NCBI RefSeq assembly: GCF_002443255.2
Contig: NW_019211456.1
Location: 40,155,891 to 40,219,890 of the forward strand
Direction: 5' to 3'
From: Varroa destructor
Lineage: Eukaryota; Arthropoda; Arachnida; Mesostigmata; Varroidae
Length of the DNA: 64,000 nucleotides
A program made the translations under genes and the position numbers. The notes beneath the pieces were generated by a model. The model did not search any database, was not told where the DNA came from, and was given only the letters and a program-made list of their open reading frames with translations. Positions 42,224 to 54,683 of this stretch are shown here, in pieces; position 1 is the first letter of the stretch, and every line of letters begins with the position of its first letter.

Positions 42224-44810
42224 GCCTCGTCAACAGGAACGACATCCGGCCATTGAAGGGAAATATGTGTTTAACGTTAAATTATTTGGACGATGTTTAC
42301 GAACTTTGGGTGTCTCAATGAATGTTGACCAACTGGAGAGTTGTGTTTTTTAAGTAGTTGTTAGGTGTACGTTTAAAAGCACATATGAAACAAACGTTGA
42401 CTATTGATCTGTAATAATAATGGTAAGAATGTGGTAAACGATATAGTTTAATATATGCTCAAGAACAAACTGAATCAATGTTTTGAATTAAAGGTTTTAC
42501 AGTCTTACCTAGCAAGTTACATATTAACCAATTGTGTCACAAAAAAACTATACGAACCTTGGCTACACAAGCGTACACCTTTTACACCTGTATCAGTACT
42601 ATTTTGGTAGCGGACAGCCCTTCAGCTAGACAAATCGTCATGCGCTGGACTGTACCTAGTTGGTTCGTATTCACACACGACTACGTCTTCAATAATATCA
42701 ATAAGATATGAAGACTCTGCTTGAATGTAACTGCTACCGTAGAAATTTGCGCACAGCGGCCAAGAGATGTTTGTCGAAAGGCTTCTCAATCAACCCATAG
42801 GATGACCAACACCTATGTAAGCCTTTTTCTTGAGACAACAATTAACAAAACTGAACATTTAGAAACCTTCATTTTTAAGCGATAATGAAGTCCCCAAGTA
42901 AAGTTGTTTCCATGTATCTTGAACGACACCTCATTCTTAATTTTCAGTCGGTTATCTCTTCTTTCCTCTGACAGGGATTTATCTTTTCAGCAGTAACTTT
43001 TCTCATACAGTACTCAAGTTGAGGTCGCTGCTCAGGTTATACATTCTCGGGGGCCGTCGACAACGTCTCCCTTAATGCGCACTAACACCGGCTATAACCA
43101 TGAGCTAACGGCGCATGGTTCTCATTTTGCATTGGGGGTATGTGCATATGCACAGACAGACGAGACAAACATGCATCTATTCTCGCGCACATACATCCTG
43201 GCTTAGGACTCTGTAAGCATTCATGTTTGCATCGACCCAGGCAAGTGAGAGACTGTTACCGCATTCTTGTCCGCCGGGGGGCTGACCCCTCCTCCATTTT
43301 TCACTGTTTCATCTCTCGTCTCTGCTGGACATTGTTGGTCGTATGGGATCCGTCCACATGGCCGAAGCTCTTGGCGTATCAGCCAACCACCAGAGAACGA
43401 GTGGTCGGCACTGCACCTTGCGCCGGCTCCTTCCGCTGGCACCCCTCGCTCTAATAACAGCCATTGCCCTTTACTGGTCAGAATAGCAGTCTATGGGCGC
43501 CATGCTAAGGTACGATAGGACTGGCCGACCTCTGTTCAACTTCCTACTTTACTGAAAATAGGGACTTCCTATGCCTCTGTTCGCATTGCAGTGCGCCTTA
43601 TCATTCGCTGCTTGCACAATTAAAGGGGATTATATATAACTTTCTGGCCATAAAGCCACTATAACGCTCGAGCTGGACTCAAGCGCAGAAACCAGATAGT
43701 ACCAGGCTATCATACTTATTTCCATGGCTTAGTCTTATACATAGAACATTTGAAAAAATGCTTAACAACATTCTTCGATGCTCGTACTCGGCGGCTATGT
43801 GCAGTTTCAACGTACGCCCATGATCGCTAGCCGATGACCCGACGATTTTAATGTAACATTCATATCCCGTTTCTGCAACATTATACAAAGGCTGCCTTGT
43901 GCAACGAATAATCGAAAATGAACGAAGTCGAATTGATTGAGCACGTCTAGACTGACGCAGGGTCGAATTGTACTTCATCGACTGGTGCACGTCTTCAGGA
44001 TGCCAATTATGGACTCATTCACGTAGTAGCCGTGCAAGGTCCCTTTTGTCAATTAAGATTTGCATCGATCTGTTGATTTGGCCGTTAACGCTGCCACGGC
44101 TCAGTTGCTTGCCGTACGATACTGCGACTCGGCTTCCTTTCGCAGGAGCCGCTGGTCACACGGTGGGCCAGGCCCAAACTGGGTAGAGGGATGCCATAAG
44201 CGTCTTCTTCATCACCGTTTAATCCCCCCAAAACAGCGACCCACCGACCGATACAGTTAGTGGTAGTCGGCGTCACACTAGCAGCGGCAGCTCGAGTAGT
44301 ATATAGTGGTAGGCATTCTTCAGTGCAGTGCAGCATCAGCAGTAGTCATCTGTTCGAACGAGCAACCGCCAATAGCCAAGAGCGGCCTAGCGGCCGGCGC
44401 AGAGGACCAGAACAAGGAAGGCCTTCCTTTCTCACGATCCGTTTGACTGTACAGCCATGCCACTAGGTACACTCTTTTAGCTCCTGCTCGCACACTCTGG
44501 TGACACAACCGAGCAACGCGTAGCTGTTGTATTGCGCTGGCTGGGTACTGGCTATGCTTCAGAAGCAGTTAGTTCATGACGCGGCGCGCCATATCTGCGC
44601 CAGCCAGAACCGAGCGCGGCGGCGTTGTCCGGAGGTTCTTGAGCGTCTCGACTGGTGCTCTCTGGCTGCTTGATCGCTGGACCCCCAGAGTTAGCTAGCG
44701 TGGGCTAGCGCTCGACAGAGGAGCCCCAGCAGCAGATGTGCCGAATGGTGTCGACCGGAGAAGAGCACCGCGATCCGCAGAGCACCCGGCCGCGCTGACC
44801 CGGCCGACTA
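42224..44810. other. No firm gene
   Basis: 42.2-43.1 kb is AT-rich. 43.14-43.52 kb has overlapping plus and minus frames of 73-104 codons. One plus frame (43267-43518) ends at a donor-like CTAAG|GTACGA but lacks an acceptor. 44.1-44.8 kb is GC-rich and could hold the promoter of the 44.8-45.2 kb frames. Confidence 0.35.
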
Positions 44811-45155
44811 ATGGCCGAGCCGCTAAAGCGGCCAAGTGGGCCGGATTGGCCCGGTGACGGCAGGCTACCACTGCATCGACTACCGCCACTGCGATCCAAT
44901 GTAGATCCAGGAGCAGCCGAAGAACGAAGAGAAAACGAAAAAGTTACGAAGGGAGAAGAGCAGCGCAGAGAGCCAAGTTGGAGAGGCGCATCGACAGCGT
45001 ATGCATACGGCTGCGTGGACCAAGAACATTCTGGACTTCTTGATACAGATTGCCGATTCGGTGCCACAGGCCGATCTTCGGGAATTGCGTCGAATCAAAC
45101 GAATAATGAGCGAGCGAACAGGAGAATGAGCCAGTGCGGTAGCAGCAGTCAGTGA
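44811..45155 (+). CDS. ATG-initiated frame, 114 codons, overlapping a second frame
   Basis: ATG at 44811 (MAEPLKRPSGPDWPGDGR) opens a frame through a charged segment (AAEERRENEKVTKGEEQRR) to TGA at 45153-45155. It has the only proper start codon here, but its second half is glycine/serine/asparagine-rich and unstructured. It overlaps, in another frame, the helical frame at 44905-45129. One may be coding and the other incidental, or an upstream splice may select the second. GC-rich DNA makes open frames likely, so neither is secure. Confidence 0.25.
   Translation: MAEPLKRPSGPDWPGDGRLPLHRLPPLRSNVDPGAAEERRENEKVTKGEEQRREPSWRGASTAYAYGCVDQEHSGLLDTDCRFGATGRSSGIASNQTNNERANRRMSQCGSSSQ
44905..45129 (+). 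CDS. Candidate terminal exon, 74 codons, basic helical protein
   Basis: Directly after an acceptor-like CCAATGTAG (the TAG also ends the frame upstream) the frame reads IQEQPKNEEKTKKLRREKSS, then a helix-prone, amphipathic segment (WTKNILDFLIQIADSVPQAD followed by LRELRRIKRIM), ending at TGA. CAG, GAG and AAG are preferred over CAA, GAA and AAA. There is no ATG at the start. The first is at codon 33. Composition resembles a charged helical or coiled-coil C terminus. No family recognised. The competing frame at 44811-45155 is described separately. Confidence 0.33.
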   Translation: MQEQPKNEEKTKKLRREKSSAESQVGEAHRQRMHTAAWTKNILDFLIQIADSVPQADLRELRRIKRIMSERTGE

Positions 45156-45890
45156 TCTACAAACCGAGGAGAATTGGGGGTAGGCGGCAGGGGAGGCGGC
45201 AAAGAAGACGACAGGTTGCTTCTCAGAGAGCAACGGCAGCGGCCAAAAAGAGGCCACTCCACTTCTGCCGCCGCTATCTCAGGAATCGTCGTCAGGCACA
45301 GGCAACAAGCGCGGCACAGTTATTGTACTTTTGCTGCTGCTCCTGTTGATTCTTCTACTTTTCTTGTCTTTTTGTCCGTCTCACCGCCGCCGACGCCAAC
45401 GGGCCATCATGTCTAAGCCATTGAACAGCCTTTATCTTTACACTCGACGGCTGGCTAGCCTGGGAACCAAACCAATCTGATCTGAACCGTTGTTCGGGGC
45501 TGACCGACCTAACGGTACTCCGAGCGCGAAGGCAGATTTTTATTGAGGGTGGCGATGGCGGCTTTGACCTGATACGTACAGACTGTTCTCGTTTCTGCTG
45601 GTCGCGCTATCGTTGCCGGTCTTGGGCAACTGCAACGGATGATTGCTATGGCAGGTTGCTCCGTTCAGCGAAACATAGTCAGTCGATCGACCTCGACCGA
45701 TCACCGAACCGAAGTGTGTTGGCCGTCAAAGAATAGCGAATAGGACATGAATGGATTAAGCACGTGTACCTTCTGCCACAGCGCGATAATTCGCTGCTTC
45801 TGTTGCTCAGTAGTCTGGCTGACTGGTTGACCCATAACCTACAACCCGCTGCTTGAAGTAGCCTAGTAGTGAACTTTCTGTGTTTGTAAT
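45156..45890. other. GC-rich, arginine/glycine-type frames, no firm gene
   Basis: Plus frames 45152-45349 and 45174-45416 overlap in purine-rich DNA and give low-complexity products. 45.4-45.9 kb shows nothing. Confidence 0.35.
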
Positions 45891-46145
45891 ATGCTATGCA
45901 CTAGTGTGCAGATGACTACAGAGCAACATGTAACCACGCAAGCTGCTGGTGTTGGCCTAAAAGTGCGTAACCTACGAGATTCAGGCCACATAGTCAGTTA
46001 TCATACTGTCGGACTGCTTGATGCGGGTGCATTATTTAGACAGGACTTTGAAAGGCTAAGCCTTTCATGTTATGCGGATTCGATTCATTGGCTGACAATC
46101 TTACCAAATGGCCTAGAATCCTGTGGGCATACCAACTTTAGTTGA
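45891..46145 (+). CDS. Candidate frame, 84 codons from ATG
   Basis: A real ATG starts MLCTSVQMTTEQHVTTQAAG in neutral to AT-rich DNA. Composition is ordinary and no signal or membrane segment is visible. The frame includes a palindromic word at 46049-46067 (TGAAAGGC, TAA, GCCTTTCA). Codon bias neutral. Low support. Confidence 0.18.
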   Translation: MLCTSVQMTTEQHVTTQAAGVGLKVRNLRDSGHIVSYHTVGLLDAGALFRQDFERLSLSCYADSIHWLTILPNGLESCGHTNFS

Positions 46146-49100
46146 CAATATGCGGGATGACATAGCAGCACTTTAGATGTGTTTGCGTTCAAATCGGCCA
46201 GTCACGACAATTTCACTAGGCGAACCATTCTAATCCAACACCAACGTAGCATCTACGCCTGTTCAAAACTGCCATCGCTAATTTAACTTTCAGGGTCGTC
46301 TCACGCCAGCCAAGGGTCCGTCGTTTATGTATTTACAATTATATACCCTATAGCCTATTATCTATGAATTCCCGCAAAAAAGAAGCTAAACAATTCTAGG
46401 CACTATGCACTTGGACACAATATGATGACTCTTATCTGGAAAAAGTGCACTAAACAATGTTGGCTAAGCTGCACTCAGCACGAGCACTAAACTCAATTAT
46501 GTTTGTTTTAAAAAGTACCATATAAGGTACTGTCCTTGGTAGAAGGAAACAAACATTGATGCGGTAACATATTAAGCTTCTCGTAGACGGCTTCACGTGT
46601 CACCTAAATAGTAATGCCAGTTAAAATAATTTGTCGTCTCACTTCAAGCTTTTTTTTCGTCTGCTTCAGGTGCTTTTTGTCAGGCTGTTGTCACCTGCTT
46701 TCGCTCGCGGCTGCATTCTCGACATTCTACTGGAAGCCGACACATCTGTAACCCTTTTACCAGGTTCGTCCTACAATGAGGCGATCCGTGTCCCATTTCT
46801 AACTGCCCGTTATTTCCCCCTTTTTTTCTCTATGTCTTTTCTTTCGACCCCTGCCCTTTTTTGACCGTGGTGTGGTTTGGGTCCCATTCTTCAGTCATCG
46901 AAGAGTCCTCAGATGTCCGGTTTCCTCACCGCTTCGTCTGGGTGTTTACGGGTTTAACTAGATTCGCTCGAATCTTAGACTGGCGCAGGCTAGAACATCC
47001 GGTCGATCTTCGGACCTTCGAGCTGTCCGTACAAACCGGGAAGTAGTTCAGATAGTTGTATTGGCGCTATGATGAGCGTCTCAAGAGACAGATGGGTATC
47101 GCAGCTCGAGCGGTCGTAGTAAGCAACGAAGAGGTTCAAAGCTGCTAACCAGTGCGGCCAGGTGACCGGCACGCGTCTACAAAAGACTTTAGGCTATTGC
47201 GTTTGACCCTGTCGGTTATGAAAATAGGAGCGACTGAGCTGCTCGACTGGAGTGGGTGGCGGGGATCGATCCCCCCCCTCCCCCCTCCCCCAAGATGACC
47301 GACGGTCTGGTGGCTACCAGTCCAAGGTCCGCCAAAGGTCTCGGACCGATATGGGTGGGGAAAGAAGATACATCCTCTATGCTATTGTGATACCCCTAAC
47401 AGCACACAAATTTTCAGACCTGAATCTGGTTTGAGATGCCGAACTGACGATGTGGAATGACGACGGGGGTGATGTTACGAGCAGGCGAACAATGACGCAC
47501 CGATCCACCATAGCACATCAAATCAACGCGTGTGGGGGAAGGATTGTTGAAATAGTTTGGATGCCGGTCAGCCGGTTAACGGTTTTCTACTGCCCATAAT
47601 GTAGAGGTCAGCATGACAAGATCACAGGTGTCTAACGGGTTCACTTCCTTGCGGGAAGGGTACCCCAAAAGGTGACTCAAGCAGCTGAGCAGTAAAGGGG
47701 ATTATAGCACCAGTATTGAGATGTCTTCGCATTCACTGAAATCTTCTCGTATCTTGATGCATTTGAATGCAAATACTTTTGAGTGAATTAGTTAGCTCTA
47801 ATCACGCTCAAAATGTAGGTTCTTTTACATAATAATTCGATACATTTGTGTCCGTATTGAAGGTTTCGAAAAGAGTAATTAATGAATTTATTTTTCAATT
47901 TGAATATTTAAATTTTCTTCTTTTACTTTTTATTTGAAGAATGAATAAAAAACAATGTTTCTTTTTCCTTGAATTTATTAATATCTTGATTCACGTCTCG
48001 CATTACAGATAAAGTAGCCTTACATAATGTTTTTGCATAACGAACGTTATGATACAGATAAATTTACAATTTGTTTTTTGAAAATCATGAATTAGAGATA
48101 TTTTATGGATCAACTTAGCGGTAAAATACTTCCATTTGTCGGTTTATAATCTGTTGGTCTTTGAATGAATCAGACAGGGTTTACTCCCCCACGTTAGGGA
48201 AAATTTGATGTATAGCTATTAGTGGACAACATCGGGCACGAAATTCCCATAAACATATTCGAATCGGACCCGGTTTCGTCTGCAGCCCTCTTCTTCCGGT
48301 TCTCGTAAAGCTTCCATCAGTCGTACTGTGATCATTCTGTTTCGATTAAGGCACTATTACCACATATCTGGGAGTGTGTTGCACCTTTGCTGTCGCTGTA
48401 GTCGTCAGTGCTATGATTGTCCTAACATAGCTAACATGCCTTTTTTACGCTAACAATTCCGTCGTGACCACGTATCGGCCGGGTGGCCTGGGGACAATAG
48501 ACGGATGTTTAAGTGGAAAAAGCGAACGAAACAAGCGTTGCCTTATGGCTGCCTGAATGCTATTGCAGGTAGGTCCTTATCGGTCTTTCGGTCCGGTGTC
48601 TTTCACTTTGCCTAGCGGAAGGAGCAATCCTGCCTATAGGCTTTACAATAGTAGAGAGATATTTGTGTGAAAGACATCTACAGGCAAAATAAATACGAGT
48701 GGCATTGATGCGGTATACAAAATAGCTAGAAGTTTTCTGGAAGCTAGCAAATGTCCAATAGTTAAACCTAGAATCATTTAAATATGATCCTAATTCTGTC
48801 ATTGTTGTCTGGAATCAAGCGGTGAGCTTATTCATGAAGCTACTCTGTTTATAAAGTTCTCAATATAAATCAGCCACTAGACTACTCTAACTAATGCCCT
48901 AGAACACTCTCAATTAGTGGAATCTCCCTCGGAGGCAAACCTGTAAGAAGAAGGTCCGTTTGGCCTATCGCACAGCTAACCACAGCATACAAATATAATA
49001 ATAATAATAACAGTAGAGTTTAACAATACAATGCTGGTAGCAGTGAGAGAGAGAAAACGGCCAAATATATCTGTATGTAAAGTTGAATTTGTGCCTACCC

Positions 49101-49320
49101 ATTGTATTCGATGTATAGTCGTAGAAAACGGCCGCGTGTCATTCTTATGCCACAATGTCTACTACAAGTAGCGAATGTTTGCAACAAAATATCTACTAAG
49201 CCGGCATAGTTTGTGCTCAGTACGACCTAGCACTTTCCGAAAACAATAACTGGTTCCTGTTTCTGGGAGAATGAAAGGAAAACCAGTTACCGGATCCCTT
49301 GTCTGGCCGACGAACTTGTT
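46146..49320. other. No supported gene
   Basis: 46.63-47.17 kb is open on both strands in short frames that compete (plus 46861-47046, minus 46990-47172). 47.26-47.43 kb is C-rich. 47.8-48.2 kb is very AT-rich. An 80-codon minus frame (48560-48802) is unsupported. (ATA)n tail-like run at 48994-49010. Confidence 0.4.
48994..49010. repeat. (AAT)n run, possible retroelement tail
   Basis: Five AAT-type units. They may mark the 3' end of an old non-LTR insertion, but nothing upstream confirms it. Confidence 0.6.
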
Positions 49321-49362
49321 CAAACGAATCAACGGTCGTTTGTATAGACCGTTCTAACGACC
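49321..49362. repeat. Cluster of mutually exclusive hairpins
   Basis: CAAACGA (49321-49327) pairs with TCGTTTG (49336-49342). AACGGTC (49331-49337) pairs with GACCGTT (49347-49353). GGTCGTT (49334-49340) pairs with AACGACC (49356-49362). The three 7-bp stems share bases, so only one can form at a time. Confidence 0.7.
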
Positions 49363-50644
49363 ATCCATCACTGAGCGAGTGGAACTGAAGTCCGCGTTAA
49401 CCCTCGATGGTTGGATACATATAGAAAAAAATTATTATGTTATGAGTAGCTTGTCTACTACTTTTTTTTTTGTTCTTCGGATATAGCACCTATACAGTAT
49501 GTATGCCTACATTGTGTCTAGTTACTATTACCAATTTTCCACAAATGGAGCACATCGTCGAAGATAACGGGCTACATCAGCCCATAGGAGACAGCTGTAA
49601 ATGTACGCTTTTCTTCAACATCTAACGAACTATTGAGCATGAAGTCGATAGTGAGGATACGATACAGTTAACTGCACTAATCCAAAACCGCGATCTTTTG
49701 TGGCATTTAAACTTGTGCTATACGCCTTGTCTTCGCCTGAGGATGTTCATAACAAGTTTAATTATGTGGCGTGTTTGAAAAAGCAATGTAACTTTCTAAG
49801 AAGTTGCATAACTCACTGAATGTTCTTAGGAGCATAGAGAGGTCACGTATTTTTCTATCAGCCCTATTACGTCGTGTTCGTACGACGATTTGCATAACTT
49901 TTCTTCCAAAGTGATATTAAACCATAACAAATGATCAAAATCTCAGTAATTAATAAAATTTTTAATAGGTTCTGAATTTGATTACGCCTTACCTTAACTT
50001 ATGCAGATGATGCTATATAGTTAAATATCATAGTCATCACGAAAACTTTTTCTATTATTTTCGTACTGACTCCTTATACAGGATGGTTATGCTAGACAAA
50101 CAGTTTCCGGGGTCTACGCACGGCATGTACTTTACTATTGCTCGAAACGGTGTCCATGTGGAACCAACTCCACTTCCGATGGACGTCTCTCCTGTGATGA
50201 ATCTCATTTCTTCCTCTTGTCGATAAGATCTAAGTAACGTTTGGTGGGCAACAAGGTAAGAATGAGGCCCTGCTGAACTAAACACGTCTATAGGGTTCTG
50301 AGACCTGCGTATGCACTAGTGACCCGTCTCGTGGCCGATCCAAGTTGAACCTATTTCAACATCATTAGTAGTTAAGTTCTCAAAAGATGCGATCGGTAAT
50401 CCATTTCGTTCTCGTTTAGACTCTCTTTTGTCTTTCCAACTGGCTATTTGAACCTATTATATTGCATTGCATAAGCAGATAATGTAACAATATAAAACAA
50501 TAGCAAAGGCCTGCCGCGCCATTCGCAGGACTCGTTGATTACAGACCATTTATTGTTCATAGCCGGTGCCGCGGCTCGAATCATAACGCCTATAGAGGCG
50601 AGGACGACCACTTGATCAGGCGATCGTGATGGCCGCTGTCAGCA
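49363..50644. other. AT-rich, no gene seen
   Basis: T9 run near 49463. A 76-codon minus frame (50055-50285) is unsupported. Nothing else. Confidence 0.45.
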
Positions 50645-50878
50645 ATGCAAATGCCATCCGCCATCCTGGGGTCCGCGCTTAGCCATGTGGGCGATAAGAA
50701 AAGCTTGTGGTCCTGTTGGCCATCCATTGGCGTCCATGTCCCACTGAGAATGTTCCAGTCGATCGGAGCTATTTTGCCTCAGGCGACTCTGCTGCTGATG
50801 ACGGTACTGGTGGTCGTTAAAAGACCTCCGGACGTAACCAGTTCTTGTAGTTTTCCGACCACAATAACCTCGGGGTAG
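50645..50878 (+). CDS. Candidate frame, 77 codons, with antisense partner
   Basis: ATG at 50645 starts MQMPSAILGSALSHVGDKKS. Residues 40-59 form a plausible membrane helix (IGAILPQATLLLMTVLVVVK) followed by a basic turn and a polar tail. About 60% of third positions are G/C. On the opposite strand 50639-50902 is open for 87 codons without ATG start and reads as a polar, glutamine/histidine- and tryptophan-bearing sequence (SQWDMDANGWPTGPQAFLIA). Both look protein-like, so I cannot be sure which strand codes, if either. Confidence 0.25.
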   Translation: MQMPSAILGSALSHVGDKKSLWSCWPSIGVHVPLRMFQSIGAILPQATLLLMTVLVVVKRPPDVTSSCSFPTTITSG

Positions 50879-53012
50879 CGCCGCAATGGCAACATCAGGC
50901 AACCGACAACGACCCGGTGGCTAACAGTGACCACGGGGCGCCAAATTCATCCGGGTAGTTAGGCAAAGAAGCTTGTACTAGGGGTTATGGATAGAGGACA
51001 AGTCTATTATGAAGAGGATTGTAATGCGGCAGCTTCGAACTACGACTACCACTAAAGCTATAACTAGTAGGAGTAGCAGCATAAGCAGCGGACTCATCCC
51101 AAGTAAAGGGTTCATTGAAACGCCCATTGTCCTTCTCGATCATAACACTCAAGGACACAGGCGAAAAAGGTAGTAGCCATGCTGCTGTGACGGGGGCAGC
51201 AGCAATAGATCAAGTAACAATAAGAATCAATTGTTTTGTCGTTGAGTTTGCTGGTTTGCCGACTGTATATGTTTATCGAGCACGGGTCCACAGAGTAGCT
51301 TGCTAATATTCAAAATTGGGCTGTTTACGATAAGCATTGTCATACTCAAAAGTCATAAACTGTAGTTCCGATCGCTGTTACGGCCATGAAAAAGTTCGCT
51401 ACAAAGATATCTATTGAAGCCACATCTAAATTAAGAGTCGTAGACATATATTAATCGACCTATTCGATGACAGACCCGATTGGCTAAGTGAACTATAGCC
51501 GGCGGATTGAAGGCAACATTTTACGGACAACGTTTTATAATTGTGAATTGTTTTCGAGTACCATCCCGTGATAATAGTGAGGTCCCCGACTTTATACAAT
51601 TTGCTATCAACTTTGACTGCATAGAACAAGAGGATCATTGTGTGTGTCACTTGTTATTACAATTGCTCTGTTAATAGAGGCTGGGATACGAGCTACTAAG
51701 CAGTACATTGATGGCCGTTAGGATATCTATCACTTTAAACAGCTTAATTTTAACATGACATGACCCGTGAAGAGCGAGGATGGTTAGAAGCCAAAAACAA
51801 AGTTGTCAATAAAATTCGATCAATATATAACTTAAAAACCTAGCTTAATCCTTGGATAGACCTGACAAATGTTTGACGTAAAAAATGAGCTTGAAGTGTT
51901 GCGTCTGTTGAACAGGTACTTTTCTATTCACTCGGCGAAAATAGTCTGTGTGTTTATGACTCCCTCATTTTCACCTCTAGGGGGTTTCCGCGAAAGGAAG
52001 ATGTTTTTGCTAGCTCATTCGTTCGTTTTTCACTGAAAGAGTCAGCAAAAAAAAAACTGTTATACACCCTATGTAGGTGAAATACATAGAGAGCTGGGTA
52101 TAGCTGGAATATGTTACAAAGGGCAGGGTAACAGTGTTCATCGATAGTCGTCACGTCGTGAGATGTGACGCTGATCGGCTCTTAATACAGTGCCTTATTA
52201 AGCTTACCCAACTGTAGGCCAAAGCTGTCCCTGTGTCACTATTCTCCCCTTTTAGGTCTATTGTCCTCCGTGTCGTGGTTTAATGGCGACAAGAGGATGA
52301 TCGCCCTCAGAGTTACAGAGCCAATAACAGACTTTTCGGTCGGTCAGATCTCCTTCCTTCCTTCCTTGAAACGGGATTTGTGTGTACATCAGTGCATGAG
52401 AAAGCGTCTCTCCTTTCGCTTCGGCTTTCAGCGGCAACCACAACCGAGTTGTCCGTCGTCCATCTCCGATTCCGCTAACTGCACTGCTATTTGCTTCTTC
52501 TGCTGCTAGCTTAAAAGGTTACTGGTCTCGACATTCAAAGTCGATCCTCCACCGTCATGGAAAATGCATCTCTTGACATTGTCTCTCTCTATTTTCGTTA
52601 TGGCTTTTTCCGGCTGGCGAAGAAGACGCAGTTTCGTCTACCTAAACCACTGTTGTATTACATCAGCCAGTGGCTGATTCTAAGCTGTTTCACTTTTCCC
52701 GGGCTAGATTTTCTTTTCTTAGGGGGTACTCTGGCCTAAAGTTCCGATCACCGACAGCGTTAAACACAAACAGGGAGCGTTTGGTGGCGCCAATCGGCCT
52801 GCCACTGGAGACATCACGCATTGTTCTCTTTAGGTGAATAGTTTATCTGCCTAGAACGGTCGGAATGGTGAAGGTGGTCCAAGTGAGAAGTGGACATGGT
52901 GATGCACGATTGCACGTTACTGTGCACGGGCGTGCCAAGAGCCATGTTCCGTCGATTTCGTCTGTCGTCGTAGTTCGCTCCCCCCTCCTCCCCCCTCTCT
53001 CGCTCTGCCTCT
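50879..53012. other. No supported gene
   Basis: 51.3-52.2 kb AT-rich. 52.26-52.51 kb has an 82-codon plus frame just after a good acceptor (TTCTCCCCTTTTAG, ending near 52256), but no donor. 52.56-52.74 kb is a 60-codon ATG frame (MENASLDIVSLYF) with hydrophobic ends, unsupported. CT-rich 52.98-53.01 kb. Confidence 0.38.
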
Positions 53013-53052
53013 GACACACACACACACACTCACACACACACACACACACACA
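53013..53052. repeat. (CA)n microsatellite with one T interruption
   Basis: About 19 CA units, preceded by a C/T-rich tract (52979-53010). Confidence 0.97.
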
Positions 53053-54386
53053 TGCGCACCTTCTCTGCACACGAACCTAGATACATACATCTAGAGAAAA
53101 AAAAAAGACCAGCGTTCACAGTTAGACTACTGTGTTTTACGGGCCGTTGTGTGCATCAATAGAACTCATGGTGCAGCGATTCATTGTGGCCTGCTACTCT
53201 GCCCATCTGCGTGGAACAGCTCCTCTTTGTCGACAACGAAGACGAGATCTTTCTGAGCCTTCTTTGCGCTGGGAACGGAAGAGAGAGGCCGGGTCACACC
53301 GCCAATGATAGTGGCCGATAGCGCTACAATTGTTAACTCACTGCACCTCTATCGTCGATTCGCGCAACCAGCCAAACATAAGGACACAAGAAGAAACACA
53401 GGGAGCGGACTCAGATTCGTCGTCTACGTTTGTCCAGAACCGGCGTACTGAATCTCTCTTTTTCTACCTGTCCAAAGCTTCGTTCGATCCTCTTGCGTAC
53501 TCGTGGATGACTCTTTTCTAGAATTAGACGCATAGATGTACTGCCACAATCGCTGCCGAATTCACCGGTGAGAGCGTTTACGCCGTTTGTAGATCGGCGG
53601 GAGCTGAAAAAGAAGAAAAATTACCGCCATCTATGATGCCGTTTGCCAGCTCTGTTATTTTCGGTGCCGCATTTCGTTTTCAATACTCGCAGGCCCCGGT
53701 CATAGGAATGGCCAGGGACGATACGGATTATGCAGTGCTCCTTGTTGACATCGAAAAGAGAGGATCCCTCTGCCTGATCCAACGGACTCCACTCCTAAAG
53801 GTCGGGGAAAAAAACCCGAGAAAATAGTAGGTTGTAGAGAGCTGTTCAGTTCTTGCTGAACTTATAAGTAAAATGAATGTTTTGATTTCCTGACGGCGTC
53901 TATATGGATTCAGCATGGACATCCACAAGTACATATATATATCGCATTTAAGTTACAAGTATAGCGAGCTTTCATGATGTTTCTTGAGCTTACTAAAAGG
54001 AAGCAGACTTTAAACGGGGCATAAGATCAAAACAACAATGACGTGCATATGAAAACATTAAGGGTATTGACGGGCCTGTTATTATTCGTTATTTTTAATG
54101 TTATTTTTAATGTTGGTGCAGTTGGCACGGAACCGACTCGTGTTGTCTGTCTCTAGACGTCTCTCTTTTTTTCTTTTTTCCTGGACTTGATAAGTAAAGC
54201 ATAGTGGAACATCGTGATGACATATAAATCTATTATTAAATATATAAATTCCGAGTCGGTCGCTCTTTTGACTTGGAAGACAAGCGGACGTCGTCGGATA
54301 ACAAAGACGAATAGTCTGTGAAAGGGAGAGAGAAAGACTTTTAGGGTTGGCATAGTAACTTTTGATAAACTCGATAAATATAATAC
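53053..54386. other. No supported gene
   Basis: Neutral DNA with ATG frames of about 60 codons (53330-53521, 53633-53827) without splice or codon support. AT-rich from 53.85 kb. Confidence 0.42.
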
Positions 54387-54683
54387 ATGAGCACAGCTAG
54401 TGGAATCGTAATCCGTGTGCGGAACTTAGACAGTTCGAATTTAACACCACTCGAGTGTTTGAACGCTGTTCAATCGAGAGCGACTCTGATGATTTTAATA
54501 CCCCTTCCGGTGTTTGACTTTTGCAGTCAACGTGCATTGATCACATCCTCTTCAGACGGAGGCGAACGCGTCTACCAACTAACGGGCAAAAAGCGAGCAG
54601 TACTTAAGCTGCTGCATGGATCCAGTTACTCAAAAACGGAATTGAGACATGACATCTATTTTTCGTCAAGTGGCTTCTATTGA
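54387..54683 (+). CDS. Candidate frame, 98 codons from ATG
   Basis: A real ATG starts MSTASGIVIRVRNLDSSNLT. A hydrophobic strand (TLMILIPLPVFDF) lies near residue 35 and a basic segment (GKKRAVLKLLHG) near residue 70. The frame ends in TGA where a second frame (54680-54919) begins in another register. Codon third positions are neutral. No family recognised. Confidence 0.22.
   Translation: MSTASGIVIRVRNLDSSNLTPLECLNAVQSRATLMILIPLPVFDFCSQRALITSSSDGGERVYQLTGKKRAVLKLLHGSSYSKTELRHDIYFSSSGFY

Noticed and set aside
43967..43979. miR-305-like word ATTGTACTTCATC
   Set aside because: Thirteen bases match the 5' part of the microRNA, but the remainder diverges and no star arm is present. A match this long is expected by chance when many microRNAs are compared.
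46861..47172. Protein-like frames on plus (46861-47046) and minus (46990-47172) strands
   Set aside because: They compete over the same bases, have no codon bias, and splice signals support neither. This shows how often chance frames look natural here.
48668..48677. miR-71-like TGAAAGACAT; also a let-7-like word near 34738 and miR-190/219-like words near 4723 and 10278
   Set aside because: Seed-only matches without hairpin partners.
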